The notes: generated from the sequence alone by a model not told the origin. Numbered from the stretch's first letter, positions 9,952 to 20,441 are shown. The stretch: 64,000 nt of DNA from Peribacillus butanolivorans (GCF_001273755.1 NZ_LGYA01000001.1:1384857-1448856); one strand, 5' to 3'. Program-made: numbers and translations.

Positions 9952-12069
9952 ATGGGACAGGAAAAACATACGTATTCATTTGACTGGGCCGGCCGTAATG
10001 TAACGGTAGAGATTGGCCAATTGGCCAAACAAGCGAACGGAGCAGTTTTAGTCCGTTATGGAGAAACAGCTGTATTAAGTACAGCAACAGCTTCAAAGGA
10101 ACCTAGAAATGTCGACTTCTTCCCTTTGACAGTCAACTACGAAGAAAGACTGTATGCAGTCGGTAAAATTCCAGGTGGCTTTATCAAACGTGAAGGCAGA
10201 CCGAGTGAAAGAGCAATTTTAGCAAGCCGACTAATTGACCGTCCGATCCGTCCGCTATTTGCAGATGGCTTCCGGAACGATGTTCAAATTATCAGTATGG
10301 TTATGAGTGTTGATCAAGATTGTTCTTCTGAAATGGCAGCGATGCTTGGTTCATCCCTTGCACTTTCAGTTTCCGATATTCCGTTTGAAGGTCCAATTGC
10401 TGGAGTTGTAGTCGGAAGAATTAATAATGAATTCATTATTAACCCTACTGTTGACCAACTTGCAAAAAGCGACATTAACTTGACAGTTGCCGGTACGAAA
10501 GATGCTATCAACATGGTTGAAGCTGGGGCAAATGAAGTACCAGAAGAAACTATGCTTGAAGCAATTATGTTTGGTCATGACGAAATCAAGAAGGTTATTG
10601 CATTCCAAGAGAAAATTGTTGCTGAAATCGGCAAGGAAAAGCTACAAATCGCTCTATACCAAGTGGATGCAGAACTAGAAGCAGAAGTAAAAGGTCATTG
10701 TGAATCAGACCTTAACAAAGCTGTACAAGTTCAGGAAAAACATGCTCGTGAAGATGCTATTAAAGAAGTAAAAGATCGCGTGTTGGCTCATTATGAGGAA
10801 GAAACTGATGAAGCTAAACTAAAACAAATCAAAGAAATCCTAAATAAATTGGTTAAATCAGAAGTCCGTCGTTTAATTACGGAAGAAAAGGTACGTCCAG
10901 ATGGCCGTAACCCGGATGAGATTAGACCATTATCATCTGAAGTAACTATTCTGCCTCGTACACACGGTTCTGGTTTGTTCACACGTGGACAAACTCAAGC
11001 ACTTTCTATCTGTACATTAGGTGCCCTTGGCGATGTACAGATTTTGGACGGTCTTGGAACCGAAGAGTCGAAACGTTTCATGCATCATTATAACTTCCCT
11101 CATTTCAGTGTTGGTGAAACAGGCCCGATTCGTGGTGCAGGACGTCGTGAAATCGGACATGGTGCACTTGGTGAAAGAGCATTAGAACCGGTTATACCGA
11201 ATGATAAAGACTTCCCTTATACAATTAGACTTGTGTCTGAAGTTCTTGAATCTAATGGCTCAACATCGCAAGCAAGTATCTGTGCAAGTACGCTAGCAAT
11301 GATGGATGCTGGTGTTCCGTTGAAAGCTCCAGTTGCAGGTATTGCAATGGGTCTTGTTAAAACAGGTGAGCACTACACAATCTTAACAGATATTCAAGGC
11401 ATGGAAGATCATCTAGGAGACATGGACTTTAAAGTTGCTGGAACGTCAAAAGGTGTTACAGCCCTTCAAATGGATATTAAAATTGAGGGTCTTTCAAGAG
11501 AAATTCTTGAAGAAGCATTACTTCAAGCTAAACATGGCCGGATGCACATTTTGGAATCAATGATGGCAACAATCAATCAACCGCGTGAGCAATTATCTAA
11601 ATATGCTCCGAAAATCGTTACAATGTCTATTAATCCAGACAAAATCCGTGATGTCATTGGACCGAGCGGTAAACATATCAATAAAATCATTGAAGAAACT
11701 GGCGTGAAAATTGATATCGAACAAGATGGAACGGTATTCATTTCTTCTACAGATGAAGCAATGATTCAAAAAGCGAAGAAAATTATCGAAGATATCGTGC
11801 GTGAAGTCGTTGTAGGCGAACTATACTTAGGTAAAGTTAAACGTATTGAAAAATTCGGAGCGTTCGTTGAAATCTTCAATGGTAAAGATGGTTTGGTCCA
11901 TATTTCTGAACTGGCTGAAGAAAGAGTCGGTAAAGTGGAAGATGTCGTTTCACTTGGCGATGAGCTATTAGTTAAAGTTACTGAGATTGATAAGCAAGGA
12001 AGGGTTAACCTTTCCCGTAAAGCGGTCCTTAAAGAACAAAAAGAGGCAGCTAATCCTTCTCAGTCATAA
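9952..12069 (+). CDS. pnp: Polynucleotide phosphorylase
   Basis: 705 residues, ATG with AGAGGGGTTTAATAA in front. 3'-to-5' phosphorolytic exoribonuclease. Two RNase PH domains (about 10-225 and 310-545; the second holds [17 protein letters not shown] with the catalytic Asp region), then a KH domain ([16 protein letters not shown], about 565) and an S1 domain ([22 protein letters not shown], about 625). Length equals the B. subtilis enzyme. Monocistronic with a terminator behind it. Confidence 0.97.
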   Translation: MGQEKHTYSFDWAGRNVTVEIGQLAKQANGAVLVRYGETAVLSTATASKEPRNVDFFPLTVNYEERLYAVGKIPGGFIKREGRPSERAILASRLIDRPIRPLFADGFRNDVQIISMVMSVDQDCSSEMAAMLGSSLALSVSDIPFEGPIAGVVVGRINNEFIINPTVDQLAKSDINLTVAGTKDAINMVEAGANEVPEETMLEAIMFGHDEIKKVIAFQEKIVAEIGKEKLQIALYQVDAELEAEVKGHCESDLNKAVQVQEKHAREDAIKEVKDRVLAHYEEETDEAKLKQIKEILNKLVKSEVRRLITEEKVRPDGRNPDEIRPLSSEVTILPRTHGSGLFTRGQTQALSICTLGALGDVQILDGLGTEESKRFMHHYNFPHFSVGETGPIRGAGRREIGHGALGERALEPVIPNDKDFPYTIRLVSEVLESNGSTSQASICASTLAMMDAGVPLKAPVAGIAMGLVKTGEHYTILTDIQGMEDHLGDMDFKVAGTSKGVTALQMDIKIEGLSREILEEALLQAKHGRMHILESMMATINQPREQLSKYAPKIVTMSINPDKIRDVIGPSGKHINKIIEETGVKIDIEQDGTVFISSTDEAMIQKAKKIIEDIVREVVVGELYLGKVKRIEKFGAFVEIFNGKDGLVHISELAEERVGKVEDVVSLGDELLVKVTEIDKQGRVNLSRKAVLKEQKEAANPSQS

Positions 12070-12084
12070 TAGAAATGAAAATTC

Positions 12085-12119
12085 GGCATGCGGTTCCTAG
12101 TGAATCTGCATGCTTTTTT
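12085..12119 (+). terminator. pnp terminator
   Basis: GCATGC (12086-12091) pairs with GCATGC (12108-12113), extended inside by GGTTC/GAATC, and is followed by six T residues. Confidence 0.8.
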
Positions 12120-12224
12120 GTTTTAAAGGATTCATCGTTATATATGGAAATTCGCAATAAAAGTATGTAATGTTCTACCTTGTCCGTTTTCTTCATACAT
12201 TTTTGTATGAAGGGGGCGTAAAAA

Positions 12225-13184
12225 ATGAATAATAAATGGAAGCAGATAGTTGCGATAAGTGCCATTGCAGGTATATCATGGTTATTAGTGCAAAATCCAT
12301 ATACACATATTTATTTGACCCAATTAACAGATCATTCAGTTGCGTCAATGAAGCAGGAAGATGAGCTTCTTTTACAAATAAAAGAATCAACAAAAAAATA
12401 TGAGATTGCACCACAGGATGCACGAATAGATTCGGTTTGGAAAACCGTTCCTGCATATAATGGCCTAAAGGTAAATATTGATGATTCGTATAAAGCTATG
12501 AAGAAGGAGGGCGGATTCGATAAGGATAAACTGGTATATCAACAAGTTCCAGCAAAGATTCATTTAAAGGATCTCGACCCGGCTCCGATTTACCGGGCCC
12601 ATCCGGAAAAGCCAGTCGTATCATTTTTAATCAATGTGGCCTGGGGTAATGAATACTTACAGGATATGTTGGCTGTGTTAAAAAAACATAATGTCAAGGC
12701 AACATTTTTCCTTGAAGGTAATTGGACTAAGAAGAACCCAGAATTGGCGAAGATGATTAAGGGTGGGGGACACGAAATCGGAAACCACTCCTATTCACAT
12801 CCGAATATGCAAAATATTTCCTCTCAGGCTACACGTGAGGAAATTCGTAAAACGAATGAAGTCATTGAAGCGGTGACAGGTGTGAAGATGAAATGGTTCG
12901 CCCCTCCAAGCGGAAGCTACCGAGATGAAACGGTAAAAATCGCGGATTCTCTCGGTTTAAAGACTGTTATGTGGAGTGTGGATACGATTGACTGGCAAAA
13001 ACCAAGTCCTGAAGTACTTCAACAAAGGGTGCTTTCTAAGGTTCACCCGGGAGCATTTATTTTAATGCATCCTACAGAATCTACCGCGAAATCATTGGAA
13101 ACGTTAATTATTAATATAGAAAAGAAAGACTTAGATGTTGTTACCGTTTCAGAAGCAGTAGATGAAGAGCGGTTGAATCCATAA
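12225..13184 (+). CDS. ylxY: Polysaccharide deacetylase-like protein YlxY
   Basis: 319 residues. N-terminal membrane/signal segment (about 8-22) then a NodB-homology domain from about 125. The first metal motif, usually TFDDG, is replaced by FLINVAWGNEY, while the second motif HSYSHP and the later PPSGSYRDE and HPGAFILMHP blocks are kept. So the fold is clear but the usual catalytic Asp pair is missing; the B. subtilis YlxY has the same change, as I recall. ATG start with AGGGGGCGTAAAAA. Sits between pnp and mlpA as in Bacillus. Confidence 0.88.
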   Translation: MNNKWKQIVAISAIAGISWLLVQNPYTHIYLTQLTDHSVASMKQEDELLLQIKESTKKYEIAPQDARIDSVWKTVPAYNGLKVNIDDSYKAMKKEGGFDKDKLVYQQVPAKIHLKDLDPAPIYRAHPEKPVVSFLINVAWGNEYLQDMLAVLKKHNVKATFFLEGNWTKKNPELAKMIKGGGHEIGNHSYSHPNMQNISSQATREEIRKTNEVIEAVTGVKMKWFAPPSGSYRDETVKIADSLGLKTVMWSVDTIDWQKPSPEVLQQRVLSKVHPGAFILMHPTESTAKSLETLIINIEKKDLDVVTVSEAVDEERLNP

Positions 13185-13230
13185 CGTTATGGTTACGATA
13201 GCAGCATAGAATGATTGGGAGGAATGTTAG

Positions 13231-14457
13231 TTGATTAAGAAATACACTTGTCAAAATGGAGTAAGAATTGTATTAGAAAATATTCCAACAGTACGTTCAG
13301 CAGCAATTGGAGTATGGATCAAAACAGGTTCACGAAATGAAACACCAGAATTGAATGGGGTATCCCATTTCCTTGAACATATGTTTTTCAAAGGAACAAC
13401 TACGAGGAATGCACGTGAAATTGCCGAGTCTTTTGACAGTATTGGCGGACAAGTGAATGCATTTACTTCAAAAGAGTACACATGCTATTATGCAAAAGTT
13501 ATGGATAACCATGCTAGCTATGCGCTTGAAATCCTTGCTGATATGTTCTTCAACTCCACTTTTGATGAGGAAGAATTGAAAAAAGAAAAAAATGTCGTCT
13601 ACGAAGAGATTAAAATGTATGAAGATACACCTGATGATATTGTCCATGATCTCTTAAGCAAGGCGGTATACGAAAATCATCCCCTTGGCTATCCAATACT
13701 AGGTACAGAAAGTACACTTGAAACATTCAATAGTGAGACATTAAAGAAATATGTTCACGATATGTACACGCCTGATAAAGTCGTCGTATCCATTGCAGGA
13801 AATGTGGATGAAAAATTGATTCAAGAAGTCGAAAGCTACTTTGGCTCGTACCAAGGAGGGGAAGAGCGTCTTGAATTGGTGAAGCCGGCATTCCATGAAA
13901 ATAGAATCACGCGTAAAAAAGAAACTGAGCAAGCCCATCTTTGCCTTGGTTTTAAAGGGTTAGAAATTGGTAATGACAAAACATACAGCTTGATTACCTT
14001 GAATAATATTCTTGGTGGAAGCATGAGTAGCCGTCTATTCCAGGACGTTAGGGAACAACGCGGTCTTGCATATTCTGTCTACTCTTACCATTCCAGCTAC
14101 CAGGATACAGGTTTGGTGACAGTGTATGGAGGGACAGGCACAAGTCAGCTTGATAGTTTGTATGAAACCATTCAGGAAACACTGGATACACTTAAAAAAG
14201 ACGGTATCACGGAAAAGGAATTGCGCAATAGTAAAGAGCAACTTAAAGGAAGCTTAATGCTAAGCCTTGAAAGCACGAACAGCCGCATGAGCCGTAACGG
14301 GAAAAATGAGCTTATGCTGGGTGAGCACCGTTCTCTTGATGATATCATTATCAAGATTGATGAAGTGACAGAGAATAGCGTCAATGAAATGGCAAACCAA
14401 ATCTTCAAGGAACATTCCTTATCATTGGTGAGCCCGCTGGAAAATTGGGACAAATAA
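13231..14457 (+). CDS. mlpA: M16 family zinc peptidase MlpA/YmxG
   Basis: 408 residues, TTG start with GGGAGGAATGTTAG in front. Processing-peptidase-like metalloprotease. The inverted zinc motif HFLEH is present near residue 46 with the distal Glu in the EEIKMYED helix (KNVVYEEIKMYEDTPDD). Two M16 domains, second with the LGGSMSSRLFQDVREQRGLAYSVYS block. Located after ylxY as in B. subtilis. Confidence 0.92.
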   Translation: MIKKYTCQNGVRIVLENIPTVRSAAIGVWIKTGSRNETPELNGVSHFLEHMFFKGTTTRNAREIAESFDSIGGQVNAFTSKEYTCYYAKVMDNHASYALEILADMFFNSTFDEEELKKEKNVVYEEIKMYEDTPDDIVHDLLSKAVYENHPLGYPILGTESTLETFNSETLKKYVHDMYTPDKVVVSIAGNVDEKLIQEVESYFGSYQGGEERLELVKPAFHENRITRKKETEQAHLCLGFKGLEIGNDKTYSLITLNNILGGSMSSRLFQDVREQRGLAYSVYSYHSSYQDTGLVTVYGGTGTSQLDSLYETIQETLDTLKKDGITEKELRNSKEQLKGSLMLSLESTNSRMSRNGKNELMLGEHRSLDDIIIKIDEVTENSVNEMANQIFKEHSLSLVSPLENWDK

Positions 14458-14465
14458 AAATTCAC

Positions 14466-14510
14466 AAGCCTGAACTTCTGTTTATTATATAGAAGAGCAG
14501 GCTTTTTTTT
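14466..14510 (+). terminator. mlpA terminator
   Basis: AAGCCTG pairs with CAGGCTT, extended inside by CTTCT/AGAAG, followed by eight T residues. Confidence 0.8.
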
Positions 14511-14630
14511 AAAAAAGATTTTTGAAAATACAAGGACTCTTCGGTAAGTACAATTTTTAGATAAATGCCTTCTAAGTTCACCTTTTTCGGATATAGATTG
14601 AATAGAAGGTGAAAAAAGGGGGAGCTTGTA

Positions 14631-14900
14631 TTGAGATTGAGTGAATTAAGTGGTAAAGAAATTGTTGATGTGAACAGAGCGGAGAGATTAGGAGTTCTTG
14701 GTCAGACGGATTTGGAAGTAGATGAAACTGGACAAATTACCACGTTGATTATTCCTTCAGTTAAATGGTTCGGGCTCTTAAGAAATGGCAGTGAAATTCG
14801 CGTCCCATGGGAGCATATTAAAAAAATAGGAACGGATATGCTCATCATCGATTTTCAGGAGGGACTTCCCATTAAAGATGGCGAGCATATGGACGGATAA
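14631..14900 (+). CDS. ymxH: PRC-barrel sporulation protein YmxH (YlmC/YmxH family)
   Basis: 89 residues, TTG start with AAAGGGGGAGCTTGTA in front. PRC-barrel fold: MRLSELSGKEIVDVN start, LGVLGQTDLEVD, and IRVPWEHIKKIGTDMLIID. The family is conserved in spore formers; function not well defined. It lies between mlpA and the dipicolinate synthase genes with its own terminator. Confidence 0.88.
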   Translation: MRLSELSGKEIVDVNRAERLGVLGQTDLEVDETGQITTLIIPSVKWFGLLRNGSEIRVPWEHIKKIGTDMLIIDFQEGLPIKDGEHMDG

Positions 14901-14950
14901 ACCAATTTATAGCATGGATGGTTACTATTGATACTATTCACCAATATAAT

Positions 14951-14984
14951 AAACGCCTTAGCAGGCATTTGCTAAGGCGTTTTT
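14951..14984 (+). terminator. ymxH terminator
   Basis: AACGCCTTAGCA pairs with TGCTAAGGCGTT around ggcatt, then T residues. Confidence 0.85.
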
Positions 14985-14996
14985 GCTTTTCTTATC

Positions 14997-15024
14997 ACCG
15001 TTTTTTAAGTAAAAACATAAGATG
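14997..15024 (+). promoter_or_regulatory. SigK-like promoter for spoVFAB
   Basis: AC at 14997-14998, 17-base spacer, CATAAGATG at 15016-15024, matching the SigK pattern AC-N16/17-CATANNNTA except the last base. It lies 107 bases before spoVFA. The spoVF operon of B. subtilis is known to be made in the mother cell under SigK. Confidence 0.6.
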
Positions 15025-15130
15025 GCATGGTAACTAGAGAATGTAGCAAAAACCGAATTGCTTCTTGAGGAATATTTACCAAGAGGCGAGGGATGTTAGG
15101 ATCTTTTATATAAAGAAGGTGACGGTTTTA

Positions 15131-16033
15131 ATGCTCACAGGCATGCAAATCGCTGTAATTGGTGGAGATGCGCGTCAACTTGAAGTTGTCCGTAAACTGA
15201 CAGAGCTTGATGCAAAGCTACTATTAGTAGGTTTTGAACAGCTCGACCATGCTTTTACAGGAGCGGTTAAGGAAAAAATGGAGGATATAAATTTTAATGA
15301 ATTAGATTCGGTTATTTTACCAGTCCGAGGTACTGATACAAATGGTAAGGTGGAAACGATTTTTTCCAGTGAAGAAGTTGTTTTGAGCGAAGAAATGATA
15401 AAAAAGACCCCAGCCCATTGCATTTTTTATTCAGGGATTAGTAATGATTACCTTGATGGAATATTTAAGAAAGCGGACCGCAAACTCGTACTACTATTTG
15501 AACGTGATGATGTGGCTATTTACAATTCGATTCCTACTGTTGAAGGAGCAATCATGATGGCCATTCAGCATACGGATTTCACAATCCATGGCTCGAATGT
15601 ATCTGTTCTCGGACTGGGTAGGGTTGGTATGAGTGTAGCTCGGTCATTCCAAGCCCTTGGAGCAAAGGTAAAGGTTGGAGCAAGAAAAAGCGAAGATATT
15701 GCGAGGATTTGTGAAATGGCGTTAACCCCCTTTCATTTAAATGATATTGCTGCAGAAATGAAAAATGTTGATATATGTATCAATACGATCCCTTTTCCGA
15801 TTATTACGGCCAAAGTAATTGCAAACATGCCCGTCCATACATTAATTATCGACCTTGCTTCAAAACCGGGGGGGACGGATTTTCGTTATGCTGAAAAAAG
15901 GGGAATAAAGGCACTTTTGGCACCGAGTCTACCGGGGATAGTTGCCCCAAAAACAGCAGGTCAGATCTTAGCGAATGCACTTGGACTTTTGATTCAAGGT
16001 GAGTTCATGAAAAGGAAGGGGAAAAAAATATGA
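15131..16033 (+). CDS. spoVFA: Dipicolinate synthase subunit A
   Basis: 300 residues from the ATG at 15131, chosen because AAGAAGGTGACGG precedes it and MLTGMQIAVIGGDARQL is the family start; the in-frame TTG 66 bases upstream has no RBS. Makes dipicolinic acid from dihydrodipicolinate for the spore core. N-terminal IAVIGGDARQLEVVRKL and a central Rossmann motif VLGLGRVGMSVARSF near 156-170. Overlaps spoVFB by 4 bases; the two form the synthase. Confidence 0.96.
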   Translation: MLTGMQIAVIGGDARQLEVVRKLTELDAKLLLVGFEQLDHAFTGAVKEKMEDINFNELDSVILPVRGTDTNGKVETIFSSEEVVLSEEMIKKTPAHCIFYSGISNDYLDGIFKKADRKLVLLFERDDVAIYNSIPTVEGAIMMAIQHTDFTIHGSNVSVLGLGRVGMSVARSFQALGAKVKVGARKSEDIARICEMALTPFHLNDIAAEMKNVDICINTIPFPIITAKVIANMPVHTLIIDLASKPGGTDFRYAEKRGIKALLAPSLPGIVAPKTAGQILANALGLLIQGEFMKRKGKKI

Positions 16034-16632
16034 GTCTCCAAGGAAAACGGATTGGTTTCGGATTAACAGGGTCGCATTGCACATATGATGAAGTGTTTCC
16101 GGAAATAGAAAAGATTGTAAATGAAGGGGCGGAAGTAATACCAATCGTAACATCGACAGTTCAAAACACGGAAACCCGCTTCGGGAAGGGCGAGGATTGG
16201 GTTGAAAGAATCGAAAAATTGACGGGGAATCGTGTCGTTGATACAATCGTCAAAGCAGAGCCTTTAGGACCTAAATTACCTCTCGACTGTATGGTAATTG
16301 CTCCTTTGACAGGTAATTCAATGAGTAAAATGGCTAATGCACTTACCGATTCGCCTGTACTTATGGCTGCAAAAGCAACGATGAGAAATCACCGTCCTGT
16401 TGTGGTCGCCATATCAACAAATGATGCGCTTGGATTAAATGGTGTCAATTTAATGAGGCTAATGGCCGCAAAAGATATTTATTTTGTTCCTTACGGCCAG
16501 GATAACCCCATAGGCAAACCAAGTTCCATGGTTGCCAGGATGAGCATGATACGGGATACAATCATTGCAGCTATAGAGAGAGAACAAATTCAACCAGTTA
16601 TTGTCGAAAGGTTTAAGGATGATTTAAACTGA
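16030..16632 (+). CDS. spoVFB: Dipicolinate synthase subunit B
   Basis: 200 residues. Flavoprotein-fold partner of SpoVFA; starts in the ATGA overlap with it. Conserved GKRIGFGLTGSHCTYDEVFPEI, APLTGNSMSKMANALTDSPVLMAAKA, and MRNHRPVVVAISTNDALG. Expressed in the mother cell with spoVFA. The lysine-pathway genes asd-dapG-dapA that supply its precursor follow. Confidence 0.96.
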   Translation: MSLQGKRIGFGLTGSHCTYDEVFPEIEKIVNEGAEVIPIVTSTVQNTETRFGKGEDWVERIEKLTGNRVVDTIVKAEPLGPKLPLDCMVIAPLTGNSMSKMANALTDSPVLMAAKATMRNHRPVVVAISTNDALGLNGVNLMRLMAAKDIYFVPYGQDNPIGKPSSMVARMSMIRDTIIAAIEREQIQPVIVERFKDDLN

Positions 16633-16826
16633 TCATGCGCTCTAAGTAAGCTCCCAGTTCCTAAAAACTGTGATATATGCATAACTTTGTAGCGGTAGAT
16701 GCAGAATATTTTGTTAAAGTGCGACCCTTTGGAATGTTAATGTGATAAAATAAATGATATTCTGAACAAGAAGAAGTAAATCTAACAACCAACTAACTTT
16801 TAGAGATAGAAAAGGAGTATTGACAA

Positions 16827-17882
16827 ATGACTGAGACACAGGGATTGCATATTGCAGTTGTGGGAGCAACTGGAGCTGTAGGACAACAAATGATTTCAAC
16901 ACTCGAACAACGGGACCTACCGATTAAGAAAATCATCTTTTTATCATCGGCTCGTTCCGCAGGAATCAAACTTTCATTTAAGGGCGAAGAAATCGAAGTG
17001 CAGGAAGCAAAACCTGAAAGCTTTGAAGGTGTCGATATCGCTTTATTCAGTGCTGGAGGAAGCGTGTCTAAGGAATTGGCACCAGAAGCAGTGAAACGCG
17101 GAGCAATAGTAGTAGACAATACGAGCGCATTCCGTATGGATGAAAATGTGCCGCTTGTCGTACCGGAAGTAAATGAAGAAGACTTAAAACAGCATAATGG
17201 GATCATTGCCAACCCGAATTGTTCAACTATCCAAATGGTTGTGGCTTTAGAACCTATCCGCCAGACTTATGGCTTATCAAAAGTTGTTGTTTCTACTTAT
17301 CAGGCTGTTTCTGGTGCAGGAGTTGCAGCAATAAACGAATTAAAAGAACAAGCTCGCGACTTGCTTGATGAGAAAGAAATCAATCCGAAAATTTTACCGG
17401 TAAAAGGAGATGAAAAGCATTATCAAATTGCTTTTAATGTCATTCCCCAAATCGATAAATTCCAGGATAATGGATTCACTTTTGAAGAAATGAAAATGAT
17501 TAATGAAACAAAGAAAATTATGCACATGGAAGAACTTCCTGTAGCCGCAACTTGTGTAAGGCTTCCTGTTGTAACAGGTCATTCAGAGTCTGTTTATATT
17601 GAAGTTGAAAAAGAAGGCATATCTGCTTCTCAAATCAAAGATTTGATGAAAACAGCACCTGGAATTGTATTAGAAGATGAGCCGGAACAACAAGTTTATC
17701 CAACACCTGCTTCATCTGTCGGAAAGAATGATGTATTCGTTGGACGGATTCGCAAAGATTTAGATGAAGATAAAGGCTTCCATTTATGGGTGGTTTCCGA
17801 TAATCTATTAAAAGGAGCAGCTTGGAACTCTGTTCAAATCGCTGAAAGCCTTTTAAAATTAGGTTTGGTAACAGTTAAGTAA
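16827..17882 (+). CDS. asd: Aspartate-semialdehyde dehydrogenase
   Basis: 351 residues. Reduces aspartyl phosphate to the semialdehyde. [10 protein letters not shown] nucleotide-binding motif near residue 10, catalytic Cys in [12 protein letters not shown] near 132, and substrate-binding [10 protein letters not shown] near 245. RBS AAAGGAGTATTGACAA precedes the ATG. First gene of asd-dapG-dapA; 98 bases before dapG hold a stable hairpin. Confidence 0.96.
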   Translation: MTETQGLHIAVVGATGAVGQQMISTLEQRDLPIKKIIFLSSARSAGIKLSFKGEEIEVQEAKPESFEGVDIALFSAGGSVSKELAPEAVKRGAIVVDNTSAFRMDENVPLVVPEVNEEDLKQHNGIIANPNCSTIQMVVALEPIRQTYGLSKVVVSTYQAVSGAGVAAINELKEQARDLLDEKEINPKILPVKGDEKHYQIAFNVIPQIDKFQDNGFTFEEMKMINETKKIMHMEELPVAATCVRLPVVTGHSESVYIEVEKEGISASQIKDLMKTAPGIVLEDEPEQQVYPTPASSVGKNDVFVGRIRKDLDEDKGFHLWVVSDNLLKGAAWNSVQIAESLLKLGLVTVK

Positions 17883-17933
17883 GAAATTATATATTCTTAA
17901 AGAACTGAACAATACATGATAGAGAGTTTTTGT

Positions 17934-17956
17934 CAGCTTCCCGAACCGGGAAGCTG
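17934..17956 (+). promoter_or_regulatory. Hairpin between asd and dapG
   Basis: CAGCTTCCCG-aac-CGGGAAGCTG, a perfect 10-bp stem with a three-base loop, 25 bases before the dapG start and not followed by a T run. It may be a processing or stability element that sets asd and dapG levels apart. Confidence 0.5.
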
Positions 17957-17980
17957 GCTTATATTTGGGGTGTATGGATT

Positions 17981-19204
17981 ATGAAAATTATCGTCCAGAA
18001 ATACGGAGGAACATCTGTCCGTGATGAGGAAAGCCGTTCATTTGCCAGAGGGCATATTGAAAAGGCAATCAAAGAAGGCTACAAAGTGGTGGTTGTGGTT
18101 TCAGCTATGGGAAGAAAAGGCGATCCCTATGCAACAGATACCTTACTATCTCTAGTAAATGGAGCGAAAGCCAGCCTTTCAAAACGAGAACAGGATTTAC
18201 TTTTGTCAGTAGGAGAAACGATATCTTCTGTCGTATTTACGAACATGCTGTTAGAACATGGTATTAATGCCGTGGCTTATACAGGGGCTCAGGCGGGATT
18301 TTTGACTAATTCCGACTATTCTAGTGCCAAAATAATGGAAATGAAATGTGACCGTCTCGTGAAAGAACTGGAATTGAAGGACGTTGTCGTTGTTGCAGGG
18401 TTCCAGGGTGCAGCTAAAAACGGCGACATTACGACTATTGGCCGTGGCGGAAGCGACACATCAGCTGCAGCATTAGGTGCGGCTTTACAAGCTGAAAGGG
18501 TCGATATTTTTACGGATGTGGAAGGAATAATGACTGCCGATCCACGTATTGCCGAGCAAGCTCGTCCATTATCGGTCGTTTCTTATACAGAAGTTTGTAA
18601 CATGGCTTATCAAGGTGCCAAGGTCATTCATCCCCGTGCTGTTGAAATTGCCATGCAGGCAAAAGTTCCGATCAGGATCCGATCAACATACAGTGATGGA
18701 TTAGGAACACTTGTCACAGGTGTAAATAAGGGGAGCCAGGGTAGTGACATACGGGAAAGACTAGTTACAGGAATAGCTCACGTTTCTAAAATAACCCAAA
18801 TTAAAGTACGCGCGAAAAAAGACCAATATAATTTACAGGCGGAAGTTTTTAAAGCGATGGCCAATGCCTCCATTTCCGTTGACTTTATCAATATTTATCC
18901 AAATGGCGTTGTTTATACGGTTTCGGAGGAGATGACAGAACTTGCTCTTTCTATTTTGGCCGAGCTTGGTCATGAACCTGTAATTGAGCGGAATTGTGCT
19001 AAAGTTTCTGTAGTCGGTGCGGGCATCAACGGTGTGCCAGGCGTTGCAGCGAAGATTGTCACAGCGCTTTCTGAGAAAGAAATTGCTATTCTTCAATCTG
19101 CTGACAGCCATACGACTATTTGGGTTTTAGTAAAAGAAGAAGATTTAGTAGAAGCTGTTAATTCACTTCATTATGCATTTCATTTGCATGAAAGTGAAGC
19201 ATAA
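17981..19204 (+). CDS. dapG: Aspartate kinase I (diaminopimelate-sensitive type)
   Basis: 407 residues from the ATG at 17981, chosen because TTGGGGTGTATGGATT precedes it and MKIIVQKYGGTSV is the family start; the longer frame would run through the upstream hairpin. Phosphorylates aspartate. Kinase domain 1-245 (GGTSV; FTDVEGIMTADPR), then two ACT domains (YNLQAEVFKAMANASIS; KVSVVGAGINGVPGVAAKI). B. subtilis DapG is inhibited by meso-DAP. Middle gene of asd-dapG-dapA. Confidence 0.95.
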   Translation: MKIIVQKYGGTSVRDEESRSFARGHIEKAIKEGYKVVVVVSAMGRKGDPYATDTLLSLVNGAKASLSKREQDLLLSVGETISSVVFTNMLLEHGINAVAYTGAQAGFLTNSDYSSAKIMEMKCDRLVKELELKDVVVVAGFQGAAKNGDITTIGRGGSDTSAAALGAALQAERVDIFTDVEGIMTADPRIAEQARPLSVVSYTEVCNMAYQGAKVIHPRAVEIAMQAKVPIRIRSTYSDGLGTLVTGVNKGSQGSDIRERLVTGIAHVSKITQIKVRAKKDQYNLQAEVFKAMANASISVDFINIYPNGVVYTVSEEMTELALSILAELGHEPVIERNCAKVSVVGAGINGVPGVAAKIVTALSEKEIAILQSADSHTTIWVLVKEEDLVEAVNSLHYAFHLHESEA

Positions 19205-19240
19205 TAAGCATACAAGTTTTATTAATTAAAGAGGTGTTAA

Positions 19241-20110
19241 ATGATGATATTTGGTAGAGTATCAACGGCAATGGTCACCCCTTTCGATAGCAAGGGAAAT
19301 GTTGATTTTCAAAAAACGACTTCATTGGTCAATTACTTATTAACGAATGGAACGGATTCACTTGTGCTTTCGGGCACAACTGGGGAGTCTCCAACTTTAT
19401 CTTCGGAGGAAAAAATCGCCTTATTGCGTCATGTTTCGAAGGTTGTAGAAAAACGGGTACCCGTCATCATGGGTACGGGAAGCAACAATACGTATGCTTC
19501 TATTGAGTTGACAAAAAAGGCAGAACAAAACGGTGCAGATGCGATCATGCTTGTGGCTCCGTATTATAATAAAACGAATCAAGAAGGTCTTTACCAACAT
19601 TTTAAAGTAATTGCAGAAAGTACGACGCTACCTGTAATGGTATATAACATCCCAGGTCGTGCTTCTGTTAATATTGAACCGGAAACAATTATCCGTCTTT
19701 CGAAAATTCCCAATATCGTAGCAGTAAAAGAAGCGAGCGGGGATTTAAACGCGATGACTCAAATCATTGCTGAAACGGATGATGATTTTGCGTTATACAG
19801 CGGGGATGACGCATTAACGCTGCCAGTACTAGCGATTGGCGGAGCAGGAGTAGTTTCCGTTGCTTCCCATATTGCCGGTAATGAATTACAAAAAATAATA
19901 GAAGCTTTTATCGGCGGGAATACGGCCGAGGCGGCCAGGCTACATCAGGAGCTGTTACCACTTATTAAAAGCTTGTTTGCAGCGCCTAGCCCTGCCCCAG
20001 TTAAAACAGCTCTTCAGTTATTTGGAATTGACGTAGGTTCAGTCAGGCTGCCAATCGTGCCATTGACTGAACAAGAGCGCCTATCTTTAGCCTCCGTATT
20101 AAAAAAATAA
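19241..20110 (+). CDS. dapA: 4-hydroxy-tetrahydrodipicolinate synthase
   Basis: 289 residues. Condenses pyruvate with aspartate semialdehyde. TIM barrel with GTTGESPTLS near 45, the Tyr motif MVYNIPGRASVNI near 133, and the Schiff-base Lys in VAVKEASGDLN near 163. Two consecutive ATG codons follow GAGGTGTTAA; the second (19244) has better spacing and gives MIFGRVSTAM, so the true start may be 3 bases later. A terminator follows. Confidence 0.95.
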   Translation: MMIFGRVSTAMVTPFDSKGNVDFQKTTSLVNYLLTNGTDSLVLSGTTGESPTLSSEEKIALLRHVSKVVEKRVPVIMGTGSNNTYASIELTKKAEQNGADAIMLVAPYYNKTNQEGLYQHFKVIAESTTLPVMVYNIPGRASVNIEPETIIRLSKIPNIVAVKEASGDLNAMTQIIAETDDDFALYSGDDALTLPVLAIGGAGVVSVASHIAGNELQKIIEAFIGGNTAEAARLHQELLPLIKSLFAAPSPAPVKTALQLFGIDVGSVRLPIVPLTEQERLSLASVLKK

Positions 20111-20119
20111 ATAGTTTCT

Positions 20120-20154
20120 AAACAAGCTGATCGATTTATGATTGGCTTGTTTTT
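20120..20154 (+). terminator. dapA terminator; start of the 20111-20441 gap
   Basis: AAACAAGC(TGATC) pairs with (GATTG)GCTTGTTT around atttat, followed by T residues. The 331-base gap between dapA and rnjB holds this terminator, an AT-rich stretch without credible genes, and the rnjB promoter. Confidence 0.75.
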
Positions 20155-20362
20155 ACATAAAGATGTATTTGTTTGGAAAATAAAGATGATTTTCTTTCCA
20201 GTTATAGGATAAAAGTTTATACTTTTAATTATCTTTCGATTAGAAAAGGATAAAAGTCATGTGTTCACCCTTAGCAGAGGGAATGGATGCCTTCTACATA
20301 AATGCAGGACTATTTTTAAAATAGGAAATAAAGTAAAAAAATTCCTTAGAAAATGGTATGTG

Positions 20363-20392
20363 TTGTCATGTTTTTTGAACATCGGTTATAAT
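20363..20392 (+). promoter_or_regulatory. SigA-type promoter for rnjB
   Basis: TTGTCA (20363-20368), 18-base spacer, perfect TATAAT (20387-20392), 49 bases before the TTG start. The -10 overlaps an in-frame ATG at 20391, which argues that this ATG is not the start codon. Confidence 0.65.
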
Positions 20393-20441
20393 GAAATCAT
20401 TGGGAAATTATGAACGGCGATTTTTTAAGGAGGATATTCGA

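Noticed and set aside
17883-17980. Lysine riboswitch upstream of dapG
   Set aside because: The interval of 98 bases is too short for an L box and contains only one simple hairpin.
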